Positions 51,813-63,592 are shown, counted from the first letter of the stretch. The stretch is DNA of 64,000 nt from Pseudomonas sp. LS44 (GCF_024730785.1 NZ_CP102830.1:3410001-3474000), one strand, 5' to 3'. Translations and numbers: made by a program. Notes: generated by a model from the letters alone, not told the origin.

Positions 51813-52715
51813 TCAGGGTGAACCGAGCAAATTGTCCAGGGCTCGATCCAGTTCAGGGTAATGAAAGATGAAGCCGGCCTCTGCGAGCCGCGTCGGGATC
51901 ACTCGTTGGCCACCGAGCAACAGCCCGGCCAATTCGCCCAGGCCGACGCGCAGCACCAGCGTCGGCACCGGTAGCCGCGCCGGACGGTGCAAGGCCCGAC
52001 CCAGCGCGCGAGCGAAGTCCTTGTTGCGCACCGCTTGCGGCGCGCACGCATTATAAGGACCCTCGGCGCCCTGATGGCGGAGGAGAAAATCTATCGCGGC
52101 AATTTCGTCCTGCAGATGGATCCACGGCATCCACTGCCGGCCATTGCCAATCGGTCCGCCCAGCCCCAAACGAAACGGCGGCAGCAGGCGCTTGAGAAAT
52201 CCGCCATCGCGGGCCAGCACCAGCCCGCTGCGCACCAGCACCACTCGGATCCCCAGCGTCGACGCGCGTTGTGCGGTTTCTTCCCAGGCCACGCACAACT
52301 GACTGGCGAAATCCTCGCTGATCGGCGGCATATCCTCACGCAACTCGCGCTCGCCGCCATCGCCATACCAGCCCACCGCCGAGCCGGAGATCAGCACCTC
52401 CGGCCGCTGCTCGCGACTTTCCAGCCACGCCAGCAGCTGCTCGGTCAGATTGATCCGGCTCGTCCACAGCAGCGCCTTGCGCTTGTGCGTCCAGGGCCGG
52501 TCGGCGATCGGTGCGCCAGCCAGATTGATTACCGCATCGAGCGGCTCGTCGGCCAACTCGTCGAGCCGACCGATACCACGCACCTGGGCGCCGCACAGCC
52601 TGGCAACCTGCTGCGGACGGCGACTCCAGACTGTAACTCGATAGCCCTGGGCGAGCCAGTGACGACAGAGTCCGCGACCGATCAAACCCGTTCCTCCGGT
52701 CAACAAGATATGCAT
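51813..52715 (-). CDS. TIGR01777-family epimerase/SDR (YfcH-like)
   Basis: The 300-residue protein is an extended SDR: MHILLTGGTGLIGRGLCRHW at the N-terminus, AVINLAGAPIADRPWTHKRK, SGSAVGWYGDGGERE (active Tyr) and WIHLQDEIAAIDFLL, all typical of YfcH/TIGR01777. The substrate is not known; a plant relative acts in plastid division and an SDR role in cell division is debated. AGGAG precedes ATG 52715. It heads the operon with hemH. Confidence 0.9.
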   Translation of the reverse strand: MHILLTGGTGLIGRGLCRHWLAQGYRVTVWSRRPQQVARLCGAQVRGIGRLDELADEPLDAVINLAGAPIADRPWTHKRKALLWTSRINLTEQLLAWLESREQRPEVLISGSAVGWYGDGGERELREDMPPISEDFASQLCVAWEETAQRASTLGIRVVLVRSGLVLARDGGFLKRLLPPFRLGLGGPIGNGRQWMPWIHLQDEIAAIDFLLRHQGAEGPYNACAPQAVRNKDFARALGRALHRPARLPVPTLVLRVGLGELAGLLLGGQRVIPTRLAEAGFIFHYPELDRALDNLLGSP

Positions 52716-52747
52716 GACGTTCTCCTCGCATGGCCTAGGCTGATGTC

Positions 52748-52766
52748 AGATAAGCGTGGTTTATCT
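52748..52766. promoter_or_regulatory. AGATAA...TTATCT dyad in a divergent promoter region
   Basis: Perfect 6-bp arms, AGATAA and TTATCT, with a 7-base spacer lie in the 191-bp divergent region between the TIGR01777 gene and the renalase-like gene. It could be an operator for either. In other pseudomonads this neighbourhood holds photolyase and MerR/LitR genes, which are absent here. Confidence 0.2.
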
Positions 52767-52870
52767 CTACCTCACGTGTCTTTTTTCGGACGACTTGCTG
52801 TCCTATTTAATAGCAGCGCCCGAACTGCCGAACGCACAGCCAGTAATCTACTGGCTCGGAATTTGTCTAA

Positions 52871-53893
<1,023 letters not shown>

Positions 53894-54051
53894 ATCTTCT
53901 TCCTTGCCGTTTTGCTCAGTATCCGGGCACGGTGCAGCTTGATGCGCCGCAACCAGCCAGAGCGAATCGGCACAGATAATTTATGTGCAGCTTTTTTGTC
54001 GCTGGTCGCCGCGCCGCCACATCGCCGGATGGCTGCCGTAAACTCCCGGCC

Positions 54052-54360
54052 ATGATCGAAATCCCTCTGGTCCAACTCCCTGTCGAACCCGCCGTCAGCT
54101 GTTCAAATTGCGCCGCCTGCTGTTGTCAGCTGGAAGTCATGCTGATCACCGATACCGGTGTGCCGCAACGCTTCATCGACACCGACGACTGGGGCGGCGA
54201 AGTGATGCGGCGTCTGGATGACAATTGGTGCGCGGCCCTCGACCGCGACACCATGCGTTGCAGCATTTACGAACAACGCCCGCTGATCTGCCGTGAGTTC
54301 GAGATGAGCTCGGCCGAATGCCTCGAAGAGCGCCGTGGCATGTCCGATATCTATCGCTGA
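54052..54360 (+). CDS. YkgJ-family cysteine-cluster protein
   Basis: The 102-residue protein contains CSNCAACCCQLEVML near residues 17-31 and WCAALDRDTMRCSIYEQRPL ... CREFEMSSAEC, the cysteine set of YkgJ/FliB-like proteins that probably bind Zn or Fe-S. The role is unknown. The translation start is chosen from family fit; the ribosome site is weak (ACTCCCGG). A terminator follows directly. Confidence 0.85.
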   Translation: MIEIPLVQLPVEPAVSCSNCAACCCQLEVMLITDTGVPQRFIDTDDWGGEVMRRLDDNWCAALDRDTMRCSIYEQRPLICREFEMSSAECLEERRGMSDIYR

Positions 54361-54389
54361 ACCCGTCTCGCCGAGCCCATTGCAGGCAT

Positions 54390-54420
54390 AAAAAAACCGG
54401 GTCAGAGCCCGGTTTTTTTA
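54390..54420. terminator. Rho-independent terminator shared by convergent genes
   Basis: AAAAAACCGGG-TCAGAG-CCCGGTTTTTTT between the YkgJ-type gene and pagL. Confidence 0.9.
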
Positions 54421-54431
54421 ACGCGCTAAGT

Positions 54432-54944
54432 CTAGAAGCTGAGCCGGTAATGCAGGGTGTAAGACTCCAAACCATCGTTGGGCGTCTGCAGTCCGGCGTT
54501 GGAGTAGTGAATGGCCCGCACGCCGACTTCCTGCCCGGAGAAACGCAGGCCCAGACCGATGCGATCCTCAAACTGGAAAGACGAGCCGAGATCCTGGTCC
54601 TCGAACTCGGTATTGGCGAACGCCGCCACGCCGATGCCGGCTTCAATATAGGGTCTGACCGCTTCCCCGGCGAACTCGTATACGAACACTGGGGTGAAGG
54701 AAATGCTGTGGTTACTCGAGCCCTCGTCGCCGTCCCAATAGGTGTAACCGACATCCCAGTAACCGGTCAGGCGTCCGACATCGCTCTGCCACCAGCTAGA
54801 AGCGAAATCGAACTGGGCACCCAACCGGTACACCATGGTCGACTCTCCCGACTGCCCGACCGCGAAGGTCACATCGGCAGCCGATGCGGGAACGACAACC
54901 CCAAGCGAGAGTGCGGCAATCACAGCTAGAGAACGTAACTGCAT
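54432..54944 (-). CDS. pagL: Lipid A 3-O-deacylase (outer-membrane beta-barrel)
   Basis: The 170-residue product has signal peptide ending PASA/ADVTF near residue 23 and an eight-strand barrel ending LHYRLSF (C-terminal Phe). The catalytic set is visible: H146 and S148 in AIHYSNAGLQTPNDG and E160. It removes the 3-linked acyl chain of lipid A. The location before murI matches PA4661 (recalled). A TATAAT-like box (ATTATA forward, ~55010) lies about 70 bases upstream; no confident PhoP box is seen. Confidence 0.93.
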   Translation of the reverse strand: MQLRSLAVIAALSLGVVVPASAADVTFAVGQSGESTMVYRLGAQFDFASSWWQSDVGRLTGYWDVGYTYWDGDEGSSNHSISFTPVFVYEFAGEAVRPYIEAGIGVAAFANTEFEDQDLGSSFQFEDRIGLGLRFSGQEVGVRAIHYSNAGLQTPNDGLESYTLHYRLSF

Positions 54945-55140
54945 GGGAACTTCCTTTTTCAGTGTCAGTAAGAAAAGCGCAACAGGTGTGATTGTTAGGA
55001 ATTATAGGAATAACCAGCGCAAACGAAAGCCACTGACAGACATCGAAAAGTCGTCCTTGGATGCCACTGTCGCGAGCAAGGAATATTGTCAGATCGCGAC
55101 TGATCGTTCGCGTTGACCCCCAATTACCGCTTGCTCCGCG

Positions 55141-55935
55141 CTAGCCAACGAAAGCTTCGACATTTTTTTTATCACCCCACAGCAGCGGCAATACCGCCGC
55201 CAATTCGCTCTGTGCACCGCTCGACCAGAAGCGCGCGGCAAGTGCAGGCCCCGCAGCCAGCTGCGCGCGTTCGCCGAGGACGCGCTGCAGGTGTCGAGCC
55301 ACCGCCGCGCCGGTATCGATCAGGCTGACCGACTCCGGCACCAGCTCGCGGAGCAGCGGTTTGATGAAGGGATAATGCGTGCAGCCGAGGATCAACGTAT
55401 CGCAGCCCTCGGCGAGCAGCGGCTCGACCCAGCCGCGGAGTAATTCGCGGGTCGCCGCACCGTTGAGTTCGCCCGCCTCGATGCGTTCGACCAAGCCCGG
55501 ACACGGCTGGGTAATCACTCGCACATCGCTGGCGAAACGATCGAGCAAAGCGGCGAACTTGGCGCTTTTCAACGTGCCGGTGGTGGCCAACACGCCGACC
55601 ACACCGCTGCGGGTCGCCGCCGCAGCGGGCTTGACCGCCGGTTCCATGCCGATGATCGGCAGCTGCGGATAACGCTCGCGCAGCTCCGCTACCGCCGCCG
55701 CCGTGGCGGTGTTACAGGCCAACACCAAGGCTTTGGCGCCTTGACCAAGGAGGAACTCGGCAATCGCCGTGCTGCGCTCGCGGATGAATGCAGGGGTTTT
55801 CTCGCCATAGGGAACATGGGCGCTATCGGCGACGTAGAGCAGCGACTCGTTGGGCAGTAAACGGCGGATTTCCCCCAACACCGACAGGCCACCGACGCCG
55901 GAATCGAATACCCCGATCGGCGCCTGATCAGCCAT
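55141..55935 (-). CDS. murI: Glutamate racemase
   Basis: The 264-residue enzyme makes D-glutamate for peptidoglycan. The two catalytic cysteines are C74 in [10 protein letters not shown] and C185 in [23 protein letters not shown] at the N-terminus holds the acid/base Asp-Ser. ATG 55935 lies inside the last codons of moeB (8-base overlap). It is the last gene of the hemA operon. Confidence 0.95.
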   Translation of the reverse strand: MADQAPIGVFDSGVGGLSVLGEIRRLLPNESLLYVADSAHVPYGEKTPAFIRERSTAIAEFLLGQGAKALVLACNTATAAAVAELRERYPQLPIIGMEPAVKPAAAATRSGVVGVLATTGTLKSAKFAALLDRFASDVRVITQPCPGLVERIEAGELNGAATRELLRGWVEPLLAEGCDTLILGCTHYPFIKPLLRELVPESVSLIDTGAAVARHLQRVLGERAQLAAGPALAARFWSSGAQSELAAVLPLLWGDKKNVEAFVG

Positions 55936-56683
55936 GCGCACTACCGCACACGGCACACGCCGGATCGCGCTTGACCCGCAGCTCACGGAAACGACTGCCC
56001 AGCGCATCGATCAACAACAAGCGGCCCACCAGCGGCTCGCCGAACTCGGCCAGCAGTTTCAGTGCTTCCAGCGCCTGCAAGCTGCCGACCAGACCGACCA
56101 GCGGGCCGACTACGCCGGCTTCGCTGCAGGTCAGCTCGGCCTCGCTGCCGTGACCGTACAGGCAGTGGTAACAGGGACTGTCGGCACGCCGCGGATCGAA
56201 TACCGAGAGTTGGCCTTCCAGACGAATCGCCGCGCCGCTAACCAAAGGTTTACGTGCCGCCACGCAGGCGGCATTGACGGCCTCGCGGGTGGCGAAGTTG
56301 TCCGAGCAGTCGAGCACCAGATCGACCGCGGCCACCACGGCGGCCAGCGAATCCTCGTCCAGCGCCTGGCGATGCGCCTGCAGGTGGATCTCGGGATTCA
56401 GGGCGATCAGGCGCGTGCTGGCTGAATCGACCTTGCTCTGGCCGATGCTCTGGCTGTCGTGAACGATCTGCCGTTGCAAGTTGGTCAGCTCGACCGTGTC
56501 GAAATCGGCCAGATGCAATTCGCCCACCCCAGCGGCGGCCAGGTACAGCGCCACGGGCGAGCCCAGCCCGCCGAGACCGACAATCAAGACCCGGCTGGCC
56601 TTAAGGCGCAGCTGGCCATCGATATCGATCTGCGCCAGGAGAATCTGGCGGCTGTAGCGCAGCAGTTCTTCGTCAGTAAGCAT
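55928..56683 (-). CDS. moeB: Molybdopterin-synthase adenylyltransferase (MoeB/ThiF family)
   Basis: The 251-residue E1-like enzyme has [20 protein letters not shown] (ATP site), the [13 protein letters not shown] substrate loop and two Zn pairs, CYHC and CAVC. It adenylates the MoaD C-terminus for sulfur loading in molybdopterin synthesis. ATG 56683 overlaps the prmC TGA by one base and is better spaced from AAGGTGG than ATG 56689. Confidence 0.93.
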   Translation of the reverse strand: MLTDEELLRYSRQILLAQIDIDGQLRLKASRVLIVGLGGLGSPVALYLAAAGVGELHLADFDTVELTNLQRQIVHDSQSIGQSKVDSASTRLIALNPEIHLQAHRQALDEDSLAAVVAAVDLVLDCSDNFATREAVNAACVAARKPLVSGAAIRLEGQLSVFDPRRADSPCYHCLYGHGSEAELTCSEAGVVGPLVGLVGSLQALEALKLLAEFGEPLVGRLLLIDALGSRFRELRVKRDPACAVCGSAHG

Positions 56684-57531
56684 CAACATTCCACCTTCTC
56701 GTCGCCCGCCCAACGGCCCAGGCTGATGCGCTCGTGGCCGCCAAGATCGCGGCGACTTTCCACGGCAGTGAAACCGGCCGCTGCGAGCAACGCCCGTACC
56801 GCCACGGCCTGTTCGAAACCATGTTCGAGCAACAACCAGCCAGTAACCTCAAGATGCGCCGGCGCCTGGCCGATGATCGCGCGAATGTCGTCGAGACCAT
56901 CGGCGCCTGCCACTAGCGCGCTAGCCGGTTCGAAACGTACATCGCCCTCGCCGAGGTGGCGGTCGTCAGCGGCAATATAGGGCGGATTGCTGACGATCGC
57001 CTGGAAGCGCTCGCCAAGCAGCGTGGAAAACCACTGGCTCTCGCGAAATTCAACATTCGTTAGCCCGAGGCGCTGGCGATTGCGTTCGGCCAGCGCCACC
57101 GCTTCGCTCACCCGGTCGACCCCGCAGACCGTCCAGCCCGGCCGTTCGCAAGCCAGGGCCAGGGCAATAGCGCCGCTGCCAGTACCCAGATCGAGCACCC
57201 GCGCCGGTGTCGCCGGCAACAGGGCCAGGGTGGTTTCCACCAGCAACTCGGTGTCCGGGCGGGGAATCAGGGTGTGTTCGCTAACTTCCAGATCGAGGCT
57301 CCAGAAGCCTTGGCGGCCGAGGATATAAGCCACCGGCTCGCCGTTGCGCCGGCGTTGCAGGGCGGCTTGGAAGTCGGCGTCCTGCTGCTCCGACAACTCT
57401 CGCTCCGGCCAGGTACGCAGATAGCTACGCGGCTTGCCCAGCGCGGCGGCGAGCAGCAGCTCGGCGTCCAGACCAGGGGTCGGCGAGTCGGGCAGCGCGG
57501 CGTTGTCGAGCAGGGATTGGATGGTGGTCAT
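56683..57531 (-). CDS. prmC: Release factor glutamine methyltransferase
   Basis: The 282-residue SAM enzyme methylates the Gln of the GGQ motif in RF1/RF2. Motifs: SAM loop VLDLGTGSGAIALALA at 112-127, NPPY at 182-185 and the N-terminal helical domain. It lies between prfA and moeB, so it is co-expressed with its substrate RF1. An R5 repeat occupies the 159-bp spacer after prfA. Confidence 0.95.
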   Translation of the reverse strand: MTTIQSLLDNAALPDSPTPGLDAELLLAAALGKPRSYLRTWPERELSEQQDADFQAALQRRRNGEPVAYILGRQGFWSLDLEVSEHTLIPRPDTELLVETTLALLPATPARVLDLGTGSGAIALALACERPGWTVCGVDRVSEAVALAERNRQRLGLTNVEFRESQWFSTLLGERFQAIVSNPPYIAADDRHLGEGDVRFEPASALVAGADGLDDIRAIIGQAPAHLEVTGWLLLEHGFEQAVAVRALLAAAGFTAVESRRDLGGHERISLGRWAGDEKVEC

Positions 57532-57575
57532 GGGGCAGGTGTCCGTGGAAGCCAAAGTACTGGCGATGCCTTTAC

Positions 57576-57682
57576 TCCCTCTCCCCACTGGGGAGAGGGT
57601 TGGGGTGAGGGGTGGCAGGATCACGCCATACGCTTACCAACACCCATCTCCCCCGCCCCTTTCCCATGAGTGGGAGAGGGGC
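57576..57682. repeat. CCCTCTCC-type palindromic repeat, family R5, inside an operon
   Basis: CTCCCTCTCCCCACTGGGGAG / AGGGTTGGGGTGAGGGG, spacer, then CTCCCCCGCCCCTTTCCCAT and GAGTGGGAGAGGGGCG. It lies between prfA and prmC in the hemA operon, so it is transcribed and could form mRNA structure. No R2 unit follows, unlike the other two R5 copies. Confidence 0.8.
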
Positions 57683-57690
57683 GCAATCCA

Positions 57691-58773
57691 TCAATCGCCG
57701 AGCGCCGCCAACTGGTCGGCCTGGTATTCGCTTAGCAGCGGTTCGATCACCGCATCCACGCCACCGGCGAGCACTTCGTTGAGGCTGTAGAGGGTCAGGT
57801 TGATGCGGTGATCGGTGACCCGGCCCTGCGGATAGTTGTAGGTGCGAATGCGCTCGGAACGGTCGCCAGAGCCGACCAGCAGCTTGCGCGTCTCGGAGAT
57901 TTCCTTGTGCGCGGCGGCTTCCTGCTGGTCTTGCAGCTTGGCCGCCAGCCAGGCCATGGCCCGTGCACGGTTCTTGTGCTGCGAGCGCTCTTCCTGGCAT
58001 TCGACGACGATGCCGGTGGGCAAGTGGGTGATGCGGATCGCCGAGTCGGTGGTGTTGACGTGCTGGCCACCGGCGCCCGAGGAGCGGTAGGTATCGACGC
58101 GCAGATCGGCCGGGTTGATCTCGATGGCTTGCTGCTCGTCCGGCTCCGGCAATACCGCCACGGTGCACGCGGAGGTGTGGATGCGCCCTTGCGACTCGGT
58201 TTCCGGCACGCGCTGCACGCGATGTGCGCCGGACTCGAACTTGAGCTTGGCGTAGACGTTGTCGCCCTCGACGCGGGCGATGACTTCCTTGAAACCGCCG
58301 TGCTCGCCTTCGTTCTCGGAGAGCACCTCGACGCGCCAGCCGCGACGCTCGGCATAGCGCGAATACATGCGGAACAGGTCGCCGGAGAAGATCGCCGCCT
58401 CGTCGCCGCCGGTGCCGGCGCGGATCTCGAGGAATACGTTGCGACCGTCATTCGGGTCTTTCGGCAGCAGCATGCGTTGCAGGCGACTCTCCAGCTCGCT
58501 CAGCTGCTCCTTGGCCTGGGCGACTTCTTCCGCCGCCATCTCGCGCATGTCGGGGTCGTTGTCTTTGAGCAGCGCCTGCGCGCTGAGCAAATCCTCCTGC
58601 ACCTTGCGGTAGTCGCGGAAGCACTGGGCAACCGGCTCGACCTCGGCATATTCCTTGGAGTAGGCGCGGAACTTGGTCTGCTCGCTGATCACTTCAGCAT
58701 CGCCGAGCAGCGCGGTGAGCTCCTCGAAGCGATCTTGCAGGGCGTCGAGCTTGTTTACTAATGACGCTTTCAT
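57691..58773 (-). CDS. prfA: Peptide chain release factor 1
   Basis: The 360-residue RF1 terminates translation at UAA and UAG. The catalytic GGQ is at 235-237 ([20 protein letters not shown]); the codon-reading tripeptide position reads P-E-T (190-192) instead of the E. coli P-A-T. Its ATG overlaps the hemA stop codon (ATGA). Confidence 0.96.
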   Translation of the reverse strand: MKASLVNKLDALQDRFEELTALLGDAEVISEQTKFRAYSKEYAEVEPVAQCFRDYRKVQEDLLSAQALLKDNDPDMREMAAEEVAQAKEQLSELESRLQRMLLPKDPNDGRNVFLEIRAGTGGDEAAIFSGDLFRMYSRYAERRGWRVEVLSENEGEHGGFKEVIARVEGDNVYAKLKFESGAHRVQRVPETESQGRIHTSACTVAVLPEPDEQQAIEINPADLRVDTYRSSGAGGQHVNTTDSAIRITHLPTGIVVECQEERSQHKNRARAMAWLAAKLQDQQEAAAHKEISETRKLLVGSGDRSERIRTYNYPQGRVTDHRINLTLYSLNEVLAGGVDAVIEPLLSEYQADQLAALGD

Positions 58774-60038
58774 TGTTTCGACTCGCCTTCATCGAGGCTG
58801 AACAGCTCTTGAGCCGCGGCAAGCACATCGATGCGGCCATCGGCGGAGAGTTTCTTCAACTGCACGCTGGGTGCGTGCAGCAATTTATTGGTCAACCCGC
58901 GCGCCAGCAGCGCCAGCACTTCATCGGCCGAACTGCCATTGGCGAGCAACCGCTGGGCCTTGGCCAGTTCCTCGTCGCGCAGGCGTTCGGCCTGTTGACG
59001 GTAGGCCTTGAGCACATCCACCGCTGCCAGTTCGCGCAGCCGCTGCATGAAGTCGTCGGTACCGGCGGCAATCAGTTCTTCGGCCGCCTGCGCAGCGCCC
59101 TGGCGGCTCTTGAGGTTCTCGGCGATAACTTCGTGAAGATCATCGACGGTATACAGATAGACGTCGTCCAGCTCGCCGACCTGCGCTTCGATATCGCGTG
59201 GCACGGCGATGTCGACCATGAAGATCGGCTTGTGCTTGCGTTGTTTCAACGCACTTTCCACCGCACCCTTGCCCAGAATCGGCAGCTGGCTGGCGGTGGA
59301 GCTGATCACGATGTCGCTGTGCACCAGCTCTTGGGGAATGTCCGACAGTAACACCGCATGCGCGCCGAACTGCTCGGCCAGCGAACTGGCGCGCTCCAGC
59401 GTGCGGTTGGCGACAACGATGCGTTTGACGCCTTGATCATGCAGGTGTCGGGCGACCAGGCTGATGGTCTCTCCGGCGCCGATCAGCAGCGCTTGGCTGC
59501 GATGCAGGTCGCTGAAGATCTGCTTGGCCAGGCTCACCGCGGCAAACGCCACGGACACCGGGTTTTCGCCGATGGCGGTGTCGGTCCGCACCAGTTTCGC
59601 GGTGCTGAACGTAGCCTGGAACAGGCGACCGAGCAGCGGACCGATAGTGCCGGCCTCGCGCGCCACCGCGTAGGCGGACTTCATCTGGCCGAGAATCTGC
59701 GGCTCGCCCAGCACCATCGAATCGAGCCCCGAGGCCACGCGCATCATGTGCCGCACCGCCGAGTCGTCTTCATGCACGTAGGCGCAGGCACGCAACTCGT
59801 CGAGGCTCAACTGGTGGTAATCGGCCAGCCAGACCAACACCTCGTCAACGCCCAGCGCGTCTTGTTCGAGATACAGCTCGCTGCGATTACAGGTCGAAAG
59901 AATCGCCGCTTCACGGCTGGAAGTGCGCAAACAAAGCAACTGCAAGGCCTCAACCAACTGCTCTGGACTGAAGGCCACGCGTTCGCGAACCTCCACTGAA
60001 GCGGTCTTATGGTTGATACCGAGGGCAAGAAAGGCCAT
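58770..60038 (-). CDS. hemA: Glutamyl-tRNA reductase
   Basis: The 422-residue first enzyme of the C5 heme pathway reduces Glu-tRNA to glutamate-1-semialdehyde with NADPH. The catalytic Cys is C50 in [31 protein letters not shown] and the NADPH motif [17 protein letters not shown] follow. ATG 60038 is set by the family N-terminus [13 protein letters not shown]. It heads the operon hemA-prfA-prmC-moeB-murI and is divergent from the TPR lipoprotein gene. Confidence 0.95.
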   Translation of the reverse strand: MAFLALGINHKTASVEVRERVAFSPEQLVEALQLLCLRTSSREAAILSTCNRSELYLEQDALGVDEVLVWLADYHQLSLDELRACAYVHEDDSAVRHMMRVASGLDSMVLGEPQILGQMKSAYAVAREAGTIGPLLGRLFQATFSTAKLVRTDTAIGENPVSVAFAAVSLAKQIFSDLHRSQALLIGAGETISLVARHLHDQGVKRIVVANRTLERASSLAEQFGAHAVLLSDIPQELVHSDIVISSTASQLPILGKGAVESALKQRKHKPIFMVDIAVPRDIEAQVGELDDVYLYTVDDLHEVIAENLKSRQGAAQAAEELIAAGTDDFMQRLRELAAVDVLKAYRQQAERLRDEELAKAQRLLANGSSADEVLALLARGLTNKLLHAPSVQLKKLSADGRIDVLAAAQELFSLDEGESKQ

Positions 60039-60228
60039 GCAGAGTCGCTGACAAAAACGGGGGCCGGTAATTCTCCTACTTCGCCAGAGGTAGAACAACT
60101 ACTGCGACGGATTGTCCTAACTCTCAGGTCAAGTCTGCACCCTCTCTTTAGTGCGGTAGTCGCCCATGGGTTTGCCTACCGGCTTGTGTCATGATGCGCC
60201 CACCGCAGGTAAGTCATCCTTTCCTAAT

Positions 60229-61959
60229 ATGAATAGATTTTTCGCCTTGCTCGCCGCCCTGGCCTTCCTGGGTGGCTGCCAATCTCTGACTTCGTCGCCA
60301 TCCGACGGCAGCGCCCCTGTCGATGACTCCGAAGCTACGCCTGCCAAGGCCGAACCGCAGGTTTACAGCTCCTTCAACGAAGACACCCTGTATTCCCTGC
60401 TGACTGCCGAACTGGCCGGGCAGCGCAATCGCTTCGATATCGCGCTCAACAACTACGTCGAGCAGGCCACCAAGACTCAGGATCCTGGCGTCGCCGAACG
60501 TGGCTTTCGCATCGCCGAATACCTGGGTGCCGACCAGGCCGCGCTGGATACCGGGCTGATCTGGGCCAAAGCCGCGCCGGACAACCTCGACGCGCAGCGC
60601 GCCGCCGCTATCCAGCTGGCCCGCGCCGGCCGCTACGACGAATCCATGGCCTACATGGAACGCGTGCTCAAAGGCCAGGGCGACACCCACTTCGACTTCC
60701 TCGCGCTATCCGCGGCAGAGACCGATCCAGACACCCGCGCCGGCCTGCTGCAGAGCTTCGATCGCTTGCTGACCAAATATCCAGATAACGGCCAACTGTT
60801 GTTCGGCAAGGCCCTGCTACTGCAGCAAGATGGCCATCCCAACGAAGCCCTGAAGCTGCTCGAAGATCAGCCAGCAGCCAATAACGATGTCGCACCGCTA
60901 CTGCTCCGCGCCCGCCTACTGCAAAGCATGCAGCGTGGCGAAGAAGCGTTGCCGCTGCTGGAAAAAGCCATCAAGAAGAACCCTGACGACAAGCGCCTGC
61001 GCCTGTCCTATGCACGCCTGCTGGTCGAACAGAACCGCATCGAGGATGCCAAGGCCGAATTCGCCACCTTGCTGCAACAGGCACCCGATGATGATGACCT
61101 GCGCTTTTCGCTGGCCCTCGTGTGCCTGGAAGCCAAGGCTTGGAAAGAAGCCATTGTCTATCTGGAAGAGTTGGTCGAACGTCGCAGTCATGTGGACTCC
61201 GCCCACTTCAACCTTGGCCGCGCATATGAGGAATTAGGTGAAACCGAGAGCGCCTTGAGCGAATACGGCATGGTCGGCGCCGGCAATGATTATCTGCCCG
61301 CCCAGCAGCGCCAGACCGAGCTGCTCTTCAAGCAAGGCCACGCTGCAGAGGCCTCGAGCAGACTGGCCAAGGCGCGCGAAGCTCAACCGGATGTAGCCAT
61401 CCAGCTGTACATGATCGAAGCCGAGGCGTTCTCCAACCGTGAACGCTATGACGCTGCCTGGCAAGTGATCCAGCAGGCCTTGAAACAGTTTCCGAATGAT
61501 CTCAACCTGCTCTATACCCGCTCGATGCTGGCGGAAAAACGCAATGACCTTGGCCAGCTGGAAAAGGATCTGCGCTTCATCATCGAGCGCGAGCCGGACA
61601 ATGCCATGGCCCTCAACGCCTTGGGCTATACGCTGGTCGACCGCACCACGCGCTACGCCGAGGGCAAGGCACTGATCGAGCAAGCTCATCAGCTCAGCCC
61701 GGACGACCCGGCAATCCTCGACAGCCTTGGCTGGGCCAATTACCGGATGGGCAATCTCGGTGAGGCCGAACGCCTGCTGCGACTGGCTGTCGAGCGCTTC
61801 CCCGATCCGGAAGTTGCCGCGCATCTAGGTGAAGTCCTGTGGGCCGCTGGCAAACAACGCGAAGCCCGCAAAGTCTGGGCCGACGCTCTGCATCAACAAC
61901 CCGACAACAGCATCTTGCGCGACACCTTGTTGCGCCTGACTGGCTCCGAGACCCTGTAA
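60229..61959 (+). CDS. TPR-repeat outer-membrane lipoprotein (PA4667-like)
   Basis: The 576-residue protein has lipoprotein signal [20 protein letters not shown] (lipobox LGGC) followed by many tetratricopeptide repeats, for example [20 protein letters not shown] and [20 protein letters not shown] ... [20 protein letters not shown]. Probably a scaffold in the outer membrane. It leads the operon with lolB and ispE (4-base and 1-base gaps). The 190-bp divergent region with hemA contains its promoter; no clear boxes are picked. Confidence 0.9.
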   Translation: MNRFFALLAALAFLGGCQSLTSSPSDGSAPVDDSEATPAKAEPQVYSSFNEDTLYSLLTAELAGQRNRFDIALNNYVEQATKTQDPGVAERGFRIAEYLGADQAALDTGLIWAKAAPDNLDAQRAAAIQLARAGRYDESMAYMERVLKGQGDTHFDFLALSAAETDPDTRAGLLQSFDRLLTKYPDNGQLLFGKALLLQQDGHPNEALKLLEDQPAANNDVAPLLLRARLLQSMQRGEEALPLLEKAIKKNPDDKRLRLSYARLLVEQNRIEDAKAEFATLLQQAPDDDDLRFSLALVCLEAKAWKEAIVYLEELVERRSHVDSAHFNLGRAYEELGETESALSEYGMVGAGNDYLPAQQRQTELLFKQGHAAEASSRLAKAREAQPDVAIQLYMIEAEAFSNRERYDAAWQVIQQALKQFPNDLNLLYTRSMLAEKRNDLGQLEKDLRFIIEREPDNAMALNALGYTLVDRTTRYAEGKALIEQAHQLSPDDPAILDSLGWANYRMGNLGEAERLLRLAVERFPDPEVAAHLGEVLWAAGKQREARKVWADALHQQPDNSILRDTLLRLTGSETL

Positions 61960-61963
61960 ATTC

Positions 61964-62584
61964 ATGCGCGCGCGTCATCATCTCCTGGCCCTCGGCCTGC
62001 TCGCCCTGCTGAGCGGTTGCGCCGGCCTGATTTCCCATGAATCCCTGCAGGGCACTGGCGACCCAGCCCGCTGGAAAACCCACAAGCAGCAGACCACCCG
62101 CCTCGACGGCTGGCAAATCAGCGGCAAAGTCGGCATCCGCGCACCTAAAGATTCGGGCAGCGGCACGCTGTTCTGGCTGCAGCGTCAGGATTATTACGAT
62201 ATCCGCCTATCCGGCCCGCTCGGTCGCGGCGCCGCCCGCCTGACCGGACATGCCGGCGCCGTGACTCTGGAGGTCGCCAATCAGGGCCGCTACCAGGCCA
62301 CGTCCCCGGAAGACCTGCTGAAAGAACAGCTAGGCTGGAAATTGCCGGTTTCCCACCTGGTCTGGTGGATACGCGGCCTACCAGCTCCCGATAGCAAGAG
62401 CCAGCTGACCCTCGACAGCGCCAGCCGCCTGTCCCGCCTCGAGCAGGACGACTGGCAGGTCGAATATCTCAGCTATGTCGAGCAAAACGGCTACTGGCTA
62501 CCGGAACGCATGAAACTGCACGGCCGCGATCTTGACGTGACCCTGGTGATCAAGGACTGGCAACCGCGCCAGCTCGGCCTGTGA
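61964..62584 (+). CDS. lolB: Outer-membrane lipoprotein-insertion factor LolB
   Basis: The 206-residue lipoprotein has signal [20 protein letters not shown] (lipobox LSGC). The LolB body has [20 protein letters not shown] and the hydrophobic cavity strands [20 protein letters not shown]. It receives lipoproteins from LolA and inserts them in the outer membrane. It is tightly packed between the TPR gene and ispE. Confidence 0.93.
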   Translation: MRARHHLLALGLLALLSGCAGLISHESLQGTGDPARWKTHKQQTTRLDGWQISGKVGIRAPKDSGSGTLFWLQRQDYYDIRLSGPLGRGAARLTGHAGAVTLEVANQGRYQATSPEDLLKEQLGWKLPVSHLVWWIRGLPAPDSKSQLTLDSASRLSRLEQDDWQVEYLSYVEQNGYWLPERMKLHGRDLDVTLVIKDWQPRQLGL

Positions 62585-62585
62585 A

Positions 62586-63437
62586 ATGCCCGGCAAGCGC
62601 CTAACCCTACCAGCTCCCGCCAAGCTCAATCTGATGCTGCACATCCTCGGCCGACGCGCCGATGGTTACCACGAACTGCAGACCCTATTTCAGTTTCTCG
62701 ACTACGGCGACGAACTCAGCTTCGTCGTACGCGAGGACGGTGAAATCCGCCTGCACACGCAGATTACCGGCGTCCCTCATGACAGCAATCTGATCGTCCG
62801 CGCGGCTCGCCAATTGCAGCAGCAGAGCAATTGCCCACTCGGCGCGGATATCTGGCTCGATAAGCGCCTGCCCATGGGCGGCGGCATTGGTGGTGGCAGC
62901 TCGGACGCCGCCACTACCCTGCTCGGCCTCAATCATCTCTGGCAGCTCGACTGGAGCGACGATCGTCTGGCAGCCTTGGGCTTGGGCCTGGGCGCGGATG
63001 TGCCGGTATTCGTCCGTGGCCGCGCGGCATTCGCCGAGGGCGTGGGCGAGCAGCTGACCCCGGTGGAACTCGACGAACCGTGGTTCCTCGTCGCAGTGCC
63101 GCAAGTATTTGTCAGCACAGCAGAAATTTTCTCCGCCCCGGAGTTGACACGCGATACTCCGGCAATTAAAGTGCGCTCCGTTCTCGAGCGAGGCGGTCGT
63201 AATGACTGTCAGTCGGTTGTCGAGAAGCGTTACCCAGATGTTCGTAACGCTTTGATCTTGCTGAATAAATTTGTTTCAGCTAGATTAACCGGCACTGGAG
63301 GTTGTGTGTTTGGGAGCTTCCCAAACCAAGGCGAAGCTGATAGAGTCGCCGCCCAACTTCCAGCCTCCCTGCCAAGTTTTGTAGCGAAAGGCAGCAACGT
63401 TTCGATGTTGCACCGAACACTAGAAAACTTGTCCTGA
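62586..63437 (+). CDS. ispE: 4-diphosphocytidyl-2-C-methyl-D-erythritol kinase
   Basis: The 283-residue GHMP kinase of the MEP isoprenoid pathway has the conserved Lys in [12 protein letters not shown] and the ATP loop [20 protein letters not shown] at ~95-114; [11 protein letters not shown] is the third GHMP motif. The 3' third (from ~63160) is clearly less GC-rich, with rarer codons, than the first two-thirds. It is followed by tRNA-Gln and prs. Confidence 0.95.
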   Translation: MPGKRLTLPAPAKLNLMLHILGRRADGYHELQTLFQFLDYGDELSFVVREDGEIRLHTQITGVPHDSNLIVRAARQLQQQSNCPLGADIWLDKRLPMGGGIGGGSSDAATTLLGLNHLWQLDWSDDRLAALGLGLGADVPVFVRGRAAFAEGVGEQLTPVELDEPWFLVAVPQVFVSTAEIFSAPELTRDTPAIKVRSVLERGGRNDCQSVVEKRYPDVRNALILLNKFVSARLTGTGGCVFGSFPNQGEADRVAAQLPASLPSFVAKGSNVSMLHRTLENLS

Positions 63438-63471
63438 GAAGCGGATGCGCAAGCATCCAGTTGCACTATAC

Positions 63472-63546
63472 AGGGGCGTCGCCAAGCGGTAAGGCAGCAG
63501 GTTTTGATCCTGCCATGCGTTGGTTCGAATCCAGCCGCCCCTGCCA
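63472..63546 (+). tRNA. tRNA-Gln (anticodon TTG)
   Basis: The 75-nt gene has acceptor stem AGGGGCG / CGCCCCT, anticodon stem GCAGG-CCTGC with loop TTTTGAT (anticodon TTG), T-arm loop TTCGAAT and an encoded CCA end. It lies between ispE and prs, the usual place in Pseudomonas. Confidence 0.97.
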
Positions 63547-63592
63547 TTTTCTATACTCATCCAGGTATACCCTCAGCCGGCAGGTACTGCGC

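Noticed and set aside
54945..55100. PhoP box upstream of pagL
   Set aside because: CGTTTG and GGTTAT on the minus strand resemble the half-sites, but the repeat period is 10 rather than 11 bases and the match overlaps the -10 region; too weak to call.
57600..57680. Small coding frames in the R5 repeat between prfA and prmC
   Set aside because: They arise from the repeat itself and recur in the other R5 copies with no conserved reading frame.
63438..63471. A terminator between ispE and tRNA-Gln
   Set aside because: GCGGATGCGCAAGCATCC can pair weakly, but there is no T-run; read-through into the tRNA and prs is more likely.
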